DNA of 64,000 nucleotides from Eopsaltria australis (Eukaryota; Chordata; Aves; Passeriformes; Petroicidae). The notes below the pieces were generated by a model. It made no database searches, was not told the origin of the DNA, and saw nothing but the letters and a program-made list of their open reading frames with translations. Of this stretch, positions 52,885 through 64,000 are shown piece after piece. Numbering within the stretch: position 1 is the stretch's first letter; the number at the start of each line of letters is the position of its first letter. Made by a program: the position numbers and the translations under genes. The stretch spans positions 9,149,001 to 9,213,000 of the forward strand of contig JAVTVJ010000012.1 of assembly GCA_034509425.1 (NCBI GenBank). The letters are read 5' to 3'.

Positions 52885-53940
52885 TACAGAACCACATAAT
52901 CATTTAGGTTGGAAAAGACCTTTAAAATCAAGTCCAGTTGTTAACCCAGCACTGCCAAGTCCACCAATAAACCACACCCCCAAGTGCCACATCTACATGT
53001 CTTTGAATACCTCCAGGGATGGTGACTCTACCACTTCCTAGGGCAAGTTGTTCTAATGATTGATTTCTTTCAGTGAAGAAATTTTTCCTAATATCCAATC
53101 TAAATCTCCCCTGGTGCAAGTTTAGAGCATTTCATCTTGTGTTGTTACTTGGGAGAAGAGACCAACTCCCACCTGGCTACAGCCTCCTTTCAGGTGGGTG
53201 TAGAAAGCAATAACCTCCTCAGCCTCCTTTTCTCCTGGCTCAACACCTCCTGTTCCCTCAGCTACTCCTCATCAGAACCATATTCCAGCTCCATTGCCCT
53301 TCTCTGCAAATATTCCAGCCCCTCAATGTCTTTCTTGTCAGGTCCAGAACTGAGCACAGGATTTGAGGTGTGGCCTCACCAGTGCTGAGTACAGGGGGCA
53401 ATCCCTGCCCTGGTCCTGCTGGCCACACCATTGCTGACACAGGCCAGGATGCCATTGACCTTCTTGGCCACCTGGGCACATGCAGCTCATGTCCAGCTGC
53501 TGTCAAGTGGCACCCCCAGTTCCTTTTCCACCAGGCAGCTTTCCAGCCACTCTGTCCCCAGCCTGTAGTGCTGTGTGGGGTTGTTGTGAGTGACCCCAGT
53601 GCAGGACCTGACATCTGACTTTTGTTGACCTCATACAGTTGGTCTCAGCCCCTGAATCCAGCCTGTCCAGATCCCCCTGCAGAGCCCTCCTACCCTCCAA
53701 GCAGATCAACACTCCCGCCCAGCTTGGTTTGAATTGCAAACTGACTGAGTGTTCACTCAATGCCCTTGTCCAGAGCATTGCTAAAGACATTGAACAGCAT
53801 TAGCCCCAGTACTGAGCCCTGGTAAATGCTAGGTGTGATCAGCTGCCCACTGGATTTAACTCCCTTCATCACCACTCTCTGGGCCTGGCCATCCAGACAG
53901 TTACACACAGGTAGTGCACCCATCCATATCACATATATGC
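52885..53940 (-). mobile_element. CR1 LINE, about 1.05 kb 3' fragment
   Basis: This is the longest clear CR1 here. From the plus strand it runs from the 3' end (ATTTAGGTTGGAAAAGACC, CCTCCAGGGATGGTGACTC) through the ORF2 C terminus (minus-strand GRFRLDIRKNFFTER at 53072-53116) back into the reverse transcriptase (minus-strand QGSVLGLMLFNVFSNALDKG near 53755-53815; [14 protein letters not shown] and [11 protein letters not shown] further on). Frameshifts split the frame into at least three pieces, so it is inactive. The 5' truncation lies within the reverse transcriptase near 53940; that edge is approximate. Confidence 0.94.
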
Positions 53941-54419
53941 CTTGTATATTTATTGTGAAGGTGCTTTCATGCTCTCTCTTCCATGTCATGCACCTGAGTT
54001 TTGCTGGGTTTTGGTGGTGAGTGACAATGCCATGAAACCAACATCTGTTTGGGTTTGGTTTTTAACATAAAGAAGGGAAAGCAGAGTATGCTGCAGGCTC
54101 ACAGAAGAAAAGGCACCATAGATGTATCTCTGGTTTTTCAAGCTGGTGCTGATAAATCTTTTCTCTCACTTCTGTTGCTATGGTGTTAGGTCTTTGCAAT
54201 AACAAACCTTTGGGTGATCAATGTCAAATGCAGAGATCATCTGGAGAGAGAGATACTGAAAGGGAAGGGAAGTAAGAGAGCTCAAATTCCAGCTAATGAC
54301 AAACAATGAATCAGTGTTTGTCTCAGCAGAAGGCCATCACAAATTTTGCACTTTGCTTTCACTGACTTCTTTTTGGGTCTGATACTTCACTTGCAAAGTC
54401 TTCTTTTTACCTTCCCAAA

Positions 54420-54457
54420 TCTTTTTTTTCCTTTTACTTTTACTTTTTTTTTTTCCT
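54420..54457 (+). repeat. T/C-rich low-complexity tract
   Basis: Runs of T separated by C and TAC (CTTTTAC repeated twice, then ten or more T). Simple sequence. Confidence 0.85.
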
Positions 54458-56367
54458 TCATGCATAAAAGGAAGGTGGATCTCTTCCAAATTCCACACAA
54501 CCCAGGAATATTTGCTTTCTGCAGCATGGCTCTAAACACAGATCTTATTCTTCCTAATGGTTTGATCCTCCAATCCACAAAATACTGGATCAAATTTTGA
54601 AGGTTTTTGTGGCTGAAATGTACCTGCTGTCCTCATTGAGGCAATTGAAGTGGTCACTGAACTTCCTTCCAGGGAAGCTGCTTTATCAGGCTGTCATTTC
54701 TCACATTGCTTTACTGGTGAAGGGGAAGCAAAACACTGTTAGCGGGGAGCCCTTTAAATGCTTTCCAGTGTGCAAAGTGCAAGCATTTGCTTTTATTCTC
54801 AAAATATACCCATGCATTCAGCTGGCACAACTGCTGTGAAGAAGTTATCTTGCCCAGATGTCTTATGCTTATGGAAAATACTGTGCTGGAAATGCCTGGA
54901 TTTGCCTTAAAGGCTTACTTCTATTCTTGAATCAAGGCTGAAAGGGAGGACTGTTTTCTGTTTCTGTGCAGATTGAGCTGAAAGTTTAGGAAGAATGTAG
55001 AGGAGTAACCAATCTCAAGTACCTACTTGCTTCTTACTGCTTTTCAAACTGCAAGTCCTGAAAATGGATTAATTCAGAATTTTGTACCTTGGCAACCGGG
55101 AACTTTCTGACCTAGTTAAATGGACCCTTTGTTTTGCCATTTCCTCCCAGATGTGATAGGCAGATGGAAAAAAATCAGAAGCAGCAGTGTGGTCATCTGA
55201 GATTTCTTTTAAGGATATTAACTGATTTTTCTGGAACTTGGTTGAAGAAGTTAATTATCTCCTTCCGTGTCTGTTAGCCAAAGTGCAGTTCACTTCATTT
55301 TGCCTTCATTTTGCAAATACTTGGGCTGCCCCTTAGTCTCTGTGCTGCAGTACTTGTGAGAGTGAAAATATGTCAGGACAGGCAGACCTTCTGTGGACTG
55401 CCTCAGCTGGCCACAGCTTACCCATCCCTGAGCATCCAGGCCAAGTCTGTCCTGTTGGTGTCCTGGCTTGTAGGGAGTGCGTGCCTACCTGTGCATGGTG
55501 CCTCTGTCAGCTCGGGAGAGAGGCACACACTGTGTGTTCCAGTTGTATTGGAACCTGCAAAAGGGCTTCAAAGGGCCTACACCCATAACTGTTAGTAGGA
55601 GCATATAGTAATGGACAAGCAAATGTGGTCTCTAAGGGAGGAACTGGCAGTCTTTCAATTTGCTTTTGTGCCATAAGTAACTTCAGTTGTTCTGCTCAGG
55701 GAAGCCTGGCCCAGATAAGAGTGCCTACACAAGAAAAAACAGTTCAGCTCTGTGGATTAGTTACATTAGCAACTAGCAAATTAGTATAAGGCTGATAGAT
55801 CTCTACTGATTTAGTTTTACTGGTTTTATCCTGTCTTACCTTTACCTTTTTTAAGGCACTCACTCCTTAATTTAAAGCAGGGCCCTTTTTGAAGGGTGTG
55901 AAATTTTAGCAGGACTAAACTCAAGCTAATGAGACAGAAAACAGCATCAGTAGCAGCCTCTTCTGCCCAGTACTTCTGTCCCTCCTGTGCCTCTCACACC
56001 CTTCTTTACCAGAGTTGAATAAAAAGAAGGCAGCAATAGAAATAATCGTGCAGGTAAAATCAGATGCTAACTTTAGTTTAGTGAGCACACATCCATCTTT
56101 CCTCCCAAAGATGTTCCTGGTTTGGCATTTACAAGGTTAAATTGCCATTGATGCAGTAGATATCACAATTGGATGAACTGAATGTCACAGCTTTTGTGCT
56201 GTGAGCAGCCTGGTGTGTTGGCTAGAACATGAGCCGGTTCTGGCACCTACACTGAACTAATGTTAAATCTGGTAAGTAGCTTCATGGGATCGTTAAGTTT
56301 CATGAGCATCTTAGGGGTTTGCGATACATCATCTTCATCAAAGCAGATTTGGCATTAAATTTAGACT

Positions 56368-56525
56368 AAGTTGCTTAGGGCTTTGCCCAGTCAGGTGTTA
56401 AAAATCTTGAAGAATGGAGATCCTGCCACCTCTGCTGTAACCAGACTGCCCTTGTGGTAGATTTTTTTTCCTGATTTAGTTGGAATCTCTGTAGTTTTGA
56501 TTTATATCCTGATAAATCCAAGCAC
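56368..56525 (-). mobile_element. Old CR1 LINE fragment, 3' UTR and ORF2 end
   Basis: On the minus strand this reads as a diverged CR1 3' end. A GGAT..TCCATTCTTCAAGATTTT block corresponds to the usual ATCTCCATCCTTGGAGGTTTT, followed by CTGACTGGGCAAAGCCCTAA, matching the CTGGACAAAGCCCTGAGCAA of older CR1 subfamilies. Further T-rich blocks match the FFTERV coding stretch with indels. The region to 56600 may also be CR1-derived, but I cannot support it firmly. Confidence 0.65.
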
Positions 56526-57340
56526 TCACAATAACACTGCCCAGCTCTCTTGAGATCCTTGCATGCATCTCATCCAAGTCCAGTAGGCTTCTTTGCATTA
56601 ATATTTCATCAGGAGAAAATTCCTCAATCCTTTTCCAGTGCAGGTTGTTCCTCTGCTCTTGAGCTCTGTTTTGGTACTGGGACCAAGCCCTCTTAACACA
56701 TTGCCACCATTTTCATGCCTTCCTGTGCTGTCTGGAGCAGACTGTCTGCATGCCCACCCCAAATCTTTGTCTGCTACCCTGCTAATGGCCAAAGTCTGCT
56801 ATTGGAAGTTGTCTGTGAGCTGCACGCCTCCTTACCAGCTAAACAGCTGTCTTGGTAGCAGATGAATTTCCACAGATCCTGGGTCACTTGCTTTTGTGTT
56901 ACCTTTATTCCTGTCCTGGGTGCTGTTTTGTGCAATCCCAGTGGGCAAAGAGCACAGCAGACCTTCCTTTTATTAGTGGTGTTAATCTTCGTTGGCTCAT
57001 TCCTTTTGCATTTGTATGTGATTGTACCACGAAAAGGTGTGAGTGTACTGGGAAACTGAGCTGAAGAGCCATATGATGGTTTAGGGTGGAGAGGCACTGG
57101 AAGATGTTTAGATGGAGGCTACTTGATGGTGACTTCACTGCTTTTTCTTGGAATTAGAGCTACACTGCTGAGAAATAAGTGTCTGAGTAAAGTTTCCTAA
57201 TATTCAGTGAAGTGTAAATTCTCAGGGATTTGGGAAACATACCAGAATAAAGGCACTGGTGTAAAGTAAATGCCTTCTGTGTGGCAGCAGTATCTTGGAT
57301 GGTGGCAGGGACAAGAGCTTGGATCCCCCATTTATTAATA

Positions 57341-57361
57341 AAATGTTTCTGGTTTCTTCAG
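57341..57361 (+). promoter_or_regulatory. ITPK1: 3' splice site of the ITPK1 126-nt exon
   Basis: The acceptor ends TTTCTTCAG directly before CTT, the first codon of the exon. The pyrimidine tract is moderate and interrupted by A and G, clearly weaker than that of the microexon. The matching donor is GTAAGT at 57488-57493. Confidence 0.75.
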
Positions 57362-57487
57362 CTTGACCTCACCAAACCCATTGAAGATCAGGGCCCTTTG
57401 GATGTGATCATACATAAACTGACAGATGTAATTCTTGAAGCAGACCAGAATGACAGCCAGTCACTGGAGTTGGTTCACAGGTTCCAG
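57362..57487 (+). CDS. ITPK1: ITPK1 internal exon (126 nt, 42 codons)
   Basis: This is an internal coding exon of inositol-tetrakisphosphate 1-kinase, phase 0 at both ends. It encodes 42 residues starting LDLTKPIEDQGPLDVIIHKL and ending SLELVHRFQ, which align without gaps to about residues 41-82 of human ITPK1. The visible differences are conservative (LNLSRPIEEQ in human against LDLTKPIEDQ here). The segment belongs to the N-terminal alpha/beta domain that precedes the ATP-grasp core. The ATP-binding and most inositol-phosphate-binding residues lie in later exons outside the window. The acceptor is TTTCTTCAG and the donor is GTAAGT. The open frame runs on at both sides (57281-57697), but the flanking codons are intronic read-through and resemble nothing in ITPK1. 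Skipping this exon would remove 42 residues in frame. This is the strongest protein match in the window. Confidence 0.97.
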
Positions 57488-59534
57488 GTAAGTGGTTCTT
57501 TCTGCATTTCAAGCAGGAGGATGATTTTGGTGCAGCAAATTCAGTCTGATTACTGTGCAGTTTGTAGGGGTTTGATGAAAAGAGCTGTCTGGCACACTGC
57601 TGCCTTGCTACTGATAGCCCAGCAAAAGCAGTTTCGTCAGTTTAAAATGGATTTGCACCTTGGGAAGGTTTTGCTTTGTATCAGTAATGTTAGTTAGAGC
57701 TGGTTTCCTACCAAATGAGGAGCAGATGTTTGCAGAGCACTTCATGTGCATTTCTCCATGACAGAAGCCACTGGATTAATTTGTCCTAGTTCTGCCTAGT
57801 CTTCCCATTTCCTGGAATGCTAATTTCTGCAACATCAAGACTACTGTGAGTGACTCTGTCCTCTAGTGCTGAAAATTCTGTTACATTAATTTCTTTTCCC
57901 TCAAGTTTGCATTGAAGATCAGAAATACACAGGTTATAGTGGTACAGAGAACTGTTTTCCAAAGAAAAAGAGTCTTTAAAACTCATTCATTAGAAAAAGA
58001 TTCTCTCCAAGTTCCTTCCAAACTTTTCCATTTTGGAAGATAGAGGATGAGATAGAGGGTAGGACCCCTGTGAGCAAGCATCTGAATGATATCCTCTCTC
58101 CAATAAAGTAAGGCCTTAAGCTTTTGTTTCTACAGGAGACTGAGTTGTGCCACATCACTGGCATGCAGGAAACTTCCACAGTAGTAAAACATACAACCAG
58201 GAACCAGCAGCACAGAGCACAGGCCTTTCTGTGTTGAATTACATGCCAAAATTTGTTTTTAGAATATATTCTCATGTACTTTTGTATCCAGGGCAGAAAC
58301 TGTCTGGAAATTGCTGCCTATCTCCATCCATCGTGTATTATTTTTAAGATACTGAAAATCATTAGAAATTAGGAGAAGCATATTCCCTAAGAAAAAGAAA
58401 TTGTAAGAATGCTTTCATATAAAGTGTGTTGGGATAAGGTTGTTGTTTTGGGTTTTTAAAACCAAAATCAATGAGCAACCTAGAAAATGAAAAATGACCC
58501 CTTGCAAGAAAGCTGTTTGTATGAGTGAGGTGTTATATAAGCACTGTGGTATTTCTGGCACCTACACACAAATGGAAATAGTGTGGTTCCCTTATTGTTG
58601 ATTAAGTTGACTGAAAAAGTTCTGATGATCTTAACCAGACCAAACAGTGCAAAATTCATTATGCTTTTTTCCTCCTATTGAATATAAATGTGACAGCAAG
58701 ATGATACCTGGCAGCAGTCTTACTGTTGGCTCCATAAAGCAGTCTTCCAGGAAGCAGAGAGCAGGGGATCCTTGACCACAGGAGGAGGAATGATCTGCCA
58801 GACTACATTTATGACCTTTTTAAGAATGGCTTTTTTTCAGATCTATCTTATAGAGGCCTTGACCATCTAATCTGTAAAGAGCTAAGGAGGAAACTGGCTT
58901 CATATTTACATGACTCTGTGTCCCTGCTCTCTGGAGTCTGTGATGAGCCCTTGTAGGGTTTGGCAGAGTGCTAATAGAACAGGAAGCCTCTTGGCATGCC
59001 ATTTTATGACTGTTTTCAATTGCCTTGGAAAAAAACATTACAGGAGAATGAAAACGGTATGGAGGAGTTGCCTGTTGACAGTGGGATTTTTAGCTCCAGA
59101 AGACCTTTAGAGCAGAGCTTTCTGAGGTCTTTGTGCTAGTTGGATGTAGTATGGACTGCAGTTTCTCAGGAGAATATTGGTGGGTGCAAACTGTTCTCCT
59201 CTGCACTGAAAATCAGTGATGAGTGCCTAGTGATCTCATCCAAAGCCAAAACAAAGACTGCATGCAGCACCTAGTGTAGTGCATGAGATGAAAAGCAGAG
59301 AAATACTTCTATTTGCTTTTTAGGAGACTTAAATCCTTATTTTGGGGTGATGATTATTTGTAGAGATGATGGTCAGTCTCCCTTCCTACCCACTGTAACA
59401 CAGGGCTGGACTGCTTGAACACAGGTAATTAGTTAACTGTAGAAATTGGTTTTAGTCCTTGATGGTTCCTTCTTGACCAGAGGTACAGGGAGGGAAGGCA
59501 GGTGAAGAGCCAGAGTCCCCAGGGTGCCTTTCAT

Positions 59535-59637
59535 TTACTGGTGCTACAGTTCCTGCCTTCTTGGTAAGAAAGAAAACCAACTACCTCAGTTCCTGCCTCC
59601 CAGACAAAGTATATGGCTTTGAAAGCTGAATATGTTT
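59535..59637 (+). repeat. Local direct duplication, copy 1
   Basis: This 103-bp segment begins TTACTGGTGCTACAGTTCC and ends GAATATGTTT. It recurs at 61701-61803 in the same orientation with five substitutions and two compensating one-base indels (about 93% identical by eye). The flanking sequences are unrelated apart from a few bases. It is not CR1. It may be a small duplication or two copies of an unrecognised dispersed repeat. Confidence 0.9.
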
Positions 59638-61700
59638 TGGCTCGTGTAAGACATTGGGGAATCTTTGTTATGCTTTCATTAGAGCAAAATGCTCTCTGAG
59701 CAGCTGCCTGTCATAGCTGTACAGGGGCTTGAGTAGTTTCATTCATTGCAGCTTCATATTGCATTCAAAATGATGGCTTGAGTGATGGAAAATCAATATG
59801 GTTATTAATTTTTCTTTCAGAGCTTTTTCTGAGCAGGTTCTCTTTGCATTAACCTACTTTAAAAGACACATCAGACACAGAGTTTATGCCTAGTCTTTTG
59901 CTATCAGGTTGATGAAAATTTAAAATGTTTCCTCCCCTGCTGCCCTTCAACTCTTGACTCACCCACTCTGCAGTTGTCCAGGATGGGCTCTTCTAATCTT
60001 CATTGAGATGCTTTCTTAGAAGGGTTTGGAACTGAGAGGAAGGAAAATTAGGGAGATATTTTGGAAGGATAGGAGCTAGGGGAGAAAAGGCAAGCAAAAA
60101 ACCAAAGGAAACTATTATGTCTTTGTAATTCTTTTCTCATTGGGGGACAGGTTAATACAAAATTGAAATGGTCTATTTGCATCTGAATTCATAGGCCAAT
60201 ACCTGTGTTTTATCCATTTGCAAAATAATGATGTCTTAAATTATTGGAAGAGCCTCATAAACAGCAAAATTAACTAAAAATTTGTCATTCAGGTGCTAGG
60301 GGTTAGGATAGCTTCCTGTGGGTAGGTATTTGCAAGATGAAGGAGCAGTGGACTTCTGAAGGCTAAACAGGGCAGCCGAGTACTCAGAAACTTTCTTTGA
60401 AATGTGCTAAGAATAGAAATGTAACAGAGAAGATCAGTTCCCCCTTCCCCTTGCTACACCCCTCATTCTTCCCAAGCACTACAGAAATCTATTTTATATT
60501 TAGAGACAAACAATTTTGAGGTGCTTGTTGAAGACTCAACACACCTTTCCTTTTGGAAGGAGGTGTCTGTGAAAAGAGACCGTCACAGCCTAACACAACA
60601 AAAAGGAACTTTAAAGTCTAAATCTGATGCAAACACTTTAGATAAGCTTGTGTTTACATCTCTTTCTCCCTTGGAAAATGTTGTTATGTTTTTACAAGGA
60701 GTCCTTGTCATGTTTCTGTATGTGGGAAAACACAAATTCAAATGGCGTTATTGTTTCTTTTGCTTACTTTCTTCTTTTGAAATATTTTTTATGGAACTTT
60801 GTTTAATATTAAACAAAAGATTATATAAGTTTTATTACTTAGTAATAAAAGCAAGTCAATGAATCAGTGAGTCTCTTATCATCTAATGACCTATTATTTG
60901 CAGTAGATACTGTATCAACTTTCTGTTAAAATATTTTTAAAAATCGTTAGCTGCCTTTTTTGGGTAAAATGACAAGAAGGTCTATTCTCATCTGTACACA
61001 GGCTTCTCTTCAAAAAAAAGTGGTTTTTTTAATCGTTGGGTTATATCCAGAGGTATGTAGTAGGGAACATGAAATATTTGGACTCCTTTTGATTTCAAGT
61101 CTCATTGCTGGCCTTCTGCCAGTAATGAGGCTGGTATAAAGTATGACTTAACACCAGGTCTTGAATACAAACAAAGGAGGATCTGCTAAAATTCCTTGTT
61201 TCTTCTTGTTTGCTTTTATTATGTCAAAGATTAGAAAGAGGAAAACATAGATGTTGTCTGGGTCAAGCTGAACTGCAGCCCAAGGACAGAGCTCTTTCCA
61301 TCTATTGTTGGAAAGCCTAATATCTTCCACATTGTTGCCTGGGTGGCTGGAGTCTGCTGTTAGGTGTAAATCTTCAGTAAATCCACCAAAGTAGAGAGCA
61401 GAGTTGTTTCACTGGAAGGACAAGAGAAGATTTGAAAGTTCGAAGTTGAAAGGCTGTGCTGTACTGAAGAAAGTACTGCTGTGCTCTCTTGGCTTCAGTG
61501 TTCCTCTTTTCCTTCTTCAACTGCTTCATTTTTGAGTTCATGTCTATAGTAGCTCATCTGCTTTGAAAATAATTAGGCAGGAACCCTTCATGTTTATGCA
61601 GATCTATATTTCTGGTAGTGGAGCCAGTCTGTGCCATGGGAAGAGTGCTGATACTTAGATCAAGAGTTTTCCAGTCTGTTATGTGATCTTCACAGGTCAC

Positions 61701-61803
61701 TTACTGGTGCTACAGTTCTGCCTTCTTGGTAAGAAAGAAAACCAAACTACCCCAGTTCCTGCCTTCTAGACAAAGTATATGGCTTTGAAAACTGAGTATG
61801 TTT
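61701..61803 (+). repeat. Local direct duplication, copy 2
   Basis: This is the second copy of the 103-bp segment at 59535-59637, 2,166 bp downstream and in the same orientation. Relative to copy 1 it lacks one C in the CAGTTCCTG stretch and has one extra A in the ACCAAACTAC stretch. Neither copy has an open frame of interest. Confidence 0.9.
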
Positions 61804-64000
61804 GTAATACATGATGTCTGATTGTGCAGCAGTTACTAGTAAAGAATCAAAGTTTATGAAAGGTTTCACATCAGCTACCATAATTGTTCCTATGAAACTA
61901 ACAAAATTGACTTTTCTTATTGTAATTTCCTGTTGTAGAGAATTGGTGTAAGGTTCAGGTTTTTAAATTGCTTATTTAAAGTAGTTTTCTGTGCATGGGT
62001 ATTGAAACTTTCTTTTGCATGTGTTGGTGATATACTAGTGAGAAGTTTGAGAGACTGGGAAAGTGATGAGGCTTTTTATCCTGACAGCCTACAGGCCCAA
62101 GGAAAGGGAAGCTGGATGATTTCCTTTGGGGATCCTGGTGCTACTGGATGGTTTTGTTTTTGAATTCAGAGTTAATGCTTTGCGATGAAAATCCAAGCAA
62201 CAAACAGCACGTGAGAAGAGATGCAGAGTTATGAGGACTTGAGTACATTTTGATGCTCCTGTCCCCTGCACAGCTTCAGCAGTTAATCTCTAGCTATGTT
62301 CAAACAGAAAGGACACATACAGATACATTGACCTTGTTCTGCGTTGAGAGACTTGTGCTTCAAAGAGGCTGTTTCTGGATTCAGTTAAAAGGAGAGATGT
62401 GTGGCCTGTCCCCAGATTAGCTCTAGGAGACATTTCAAATTCAAGGTCTTTCCTTAGATGGCACAGATCTGCACTGCTCTGAGTTTTGCCATTCCTGTGC
62501 ATTCTGACTGTCTGAGTTCCTAGGCCTGCAAATGGAGAAGAGTTGGAGAATAGTACCTGACATAGATTTAACACTGAGAAATGCCCTTGTTTTGTAAAGA
62601 AAGCTAATTTGCTCAAAGCTCAAAAGCCTTTGTGTGTGTTTGAAGGGGCTGTTGCCTTGCACTCAGTGCAGTTCTTCTTGACATTAGAGTAGTTTGTTAA
62701 AGTTCTCTGGACTCTAATGGCTTTTGGGAAACAGTTCCCACCTCCTTCATCTTCATCAGTTATTTCATGTTTGCCTTACAGAGCTTTTTGGAGGCTCCTT
62801 AAGGCAACAGGATGAGAAATCAGTCACTGGAAAGTCAGCTTGGATGCTCATTTCTCTTGACATGTTGACTGGTGTAGAAAGGCCTTGAGATCATGCCTTA
62901 TTCCTGTTAAACTTTGTTATGCTGTGGCAAGCTTAGTGCTTGGATGGTCTTTAAATACAGTTTAGGGTTATTACCATTAGAAATAAAGCATTGTGAGGTT
63001 CCCTTCCAGAAAGCATAAGAAAGTCAGGCTCCCTCTGGAAATACTTAGAGTAACATGAGCCAAATTACCAAATAGAATACATGAGTCCTGGGAAAGCAAG
63101 GATAGTTCTCAATGTTGAGGTGAGCATCGGGAAGATTCAGAAAGGTACACAAGGACCTGAGAGACAGAAAAATCATTCCTTCCTTAGAGGAGGCAGTAAA
63201 GATGGAGTCCACAGACAGGAGAGATGTATGTGTGAGGGGAAGGATTAGTGTGTGCAGAGTAGGGGCTGGGCCAGGATGGAAGTCCAGGAAGCTGGAAGTC
63301 AAGGTGGAACCAGAGACTGGTCGAGGTGAGCAGGTGGTCACCACACTGTGAAAGGAAGAGCTTGTACACACATCAGAAGTGCTGCAGGACACTTGCTGTG
63401 GGAGCTCTGCTGAGGCCACATTTCAGAGCGGTGACATGGTCAGCCTGGGTGCTGTGCTTGCCTGCTGCCCCATCAGGGCATGGGATTGTCTGTAAGGAGC
63501 TCATCTTCTCAGTGAGCTGGGGAAGACACAGTGTGGTAACTCCCTGCCCTTTAAACAGAGGCACAGAGGGACTAAAAGAGCTGTCTTGTTACACTCTGGA
63601 GATGTTGAGATACTCAAGTACAGTTTCACTGTCAGCAAGTTTAAGCTAATGCCCTAATCACTGGATCATGCCAGCTCCATAGGGTGTCTTTTAGATGCTG
63701 CATAAAAGGGCACGTATGCATAGACACGTGTGGGTGTTTAAGAGGCATTAGGTAATAAGATACTCTAGCTCTTAAAAAAATAAAATCTTATCTGTATTTA
63801 AAAGCTGATTGCTCTGCTTAAGACTCTGGAAGTACTAAGGGCCGGAGGTTCATGAAAACTGTATGTGCTGGGATTTAGTGACTGGAAATGAACCTAGCTT
63901 CTGCTCCATTGAGCTGATGAGGCTTTTTGACTAGGCTGTACTGCAAGGGTGAGACAACAGCTGGGCCTGACAGTCTTGATGACCAGCTGTGCAAAAGACT

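Larger units (their letters stand above)
18184..57361 (+). other. ITPK1: ITPK1 intron between microexon and 126-nt exon (39,178 bp)
   Basis: This complete intron begins GTGAGT and ends CAG. It holds most of the repeats of the window: CR1 fragments in both orientations, an internally deleted LTR, a CpG cluster and a G/A-rich block, listed separately. The stretches 18190-22470, 22590-29350, 30015-33415, 34210-36080, 40000-42740, 46430-52880 and 53940-56365 show no recognisable gene or repeat beyond short low-complexity runs. I found no further ITPK1-like coding sequence in it, so no additional exon is expected between the two. Confidence 0.88.
57488..64000 (+). other. ITPK1: ITPK1 intron downstream of the 126-nt exon (5' part)
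   Basis: This is intronic sequence starting with the donor GTAAGT. The next ITPK1 exon (beginning EYIDAHP in the mammalian protein) is not found before the right edge, so the intron is at least 6.5 kb. The only structure I see is the 103-bp direct duplication at 59535-59637 and 61701-61803, plus a G/A-rich stretch at about 63050-63400. Confidence 0.82.

Noticed and set aside
57281..57697. 138-codon open frame around the ITPK1 exon as a single gene
   Set aside because: Only the middle 42 codons match ITPK1. Both sides are beyond consensus splice sites and resemble nothing, so they are intronic read-through.
57488..64000. Next downstream ITPK1 exon (EYIDAHPETIVLDP)
   Set aside because: No frame with this sequence or near variants was seen before the right edge.
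1..64000. tRNA, rRNA, snRNA genes, CRISPR arrays or bacterial operons
   Set aside because: No recognisable signature of any of these was seen, and short RNA genes of unknown type cannot be excluded by eye.

Overview
The window looks like one piece of a bird nuclear genome. Coding density is very low, exons are short with canonical GT/AG splice sites, and most recognisable repeats are CR1 (chicken repeat 1) non-LTR retrotransposons of several ages. There is also a short copy of an avian endogenous-retrovirus-type LTR. I found no prokaryotic gene organisation, CRISPR array, or tRNA or rRNA gene. The species cannot be fixed from this sequence.

Only two stretches are convincingly coding, both on the + strand and both from one gene, ITPK1 (inositol-tetrakisphosphate 1-kinase). 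The first is a 25-nt microexon (18159-18183, KRGVEVVQ). The second is a 126-nt exon (57362-57487, LDLTKP...VHRFQ). They join in frame across a 39,178-bp intron and match residues about 32-40 and 41-82 of vertebrate ITPK1. The exon carrying the start codon lies upstream of the window and the catalytic ATP-grasp exons lie downstream, so the window is nearly all ITPK1 intron.

Layout: 1-18158 is upstream intron with a CR1 3' end (4272-4502), a rearranged CR1 ORF2 fragment (11500-12035), a small minisatellite (7925-7968) and two abutting perfect palindromes (16630-16667). 18184-57361 is the large intron. It holds CR1 pieces at 29350-30015, 33418-33476, 36415-36560, 38658-39055, 45140-46180, 52885-53940 and 56368-56525, an internally deleted LTR (39663-39951), a small CpG cluster (36084-36214), and a G/A-rich block with a G-quadruplex motif (42740-43650). 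57488-64000 is downstream intron with a 103-bp duplicated segment (59535-59637 and 61701-61803).

Most other open frames are short (under about 150 codons), resemble nothing I recognise, and are what unconstrained intron sequence produces by chance. I see no sign of a new multi-gene system. The points most worth a second look are the ITPK1 microexon, the paired palindromes, the local duplication, the CpG cluster and the G-quadruplex block.
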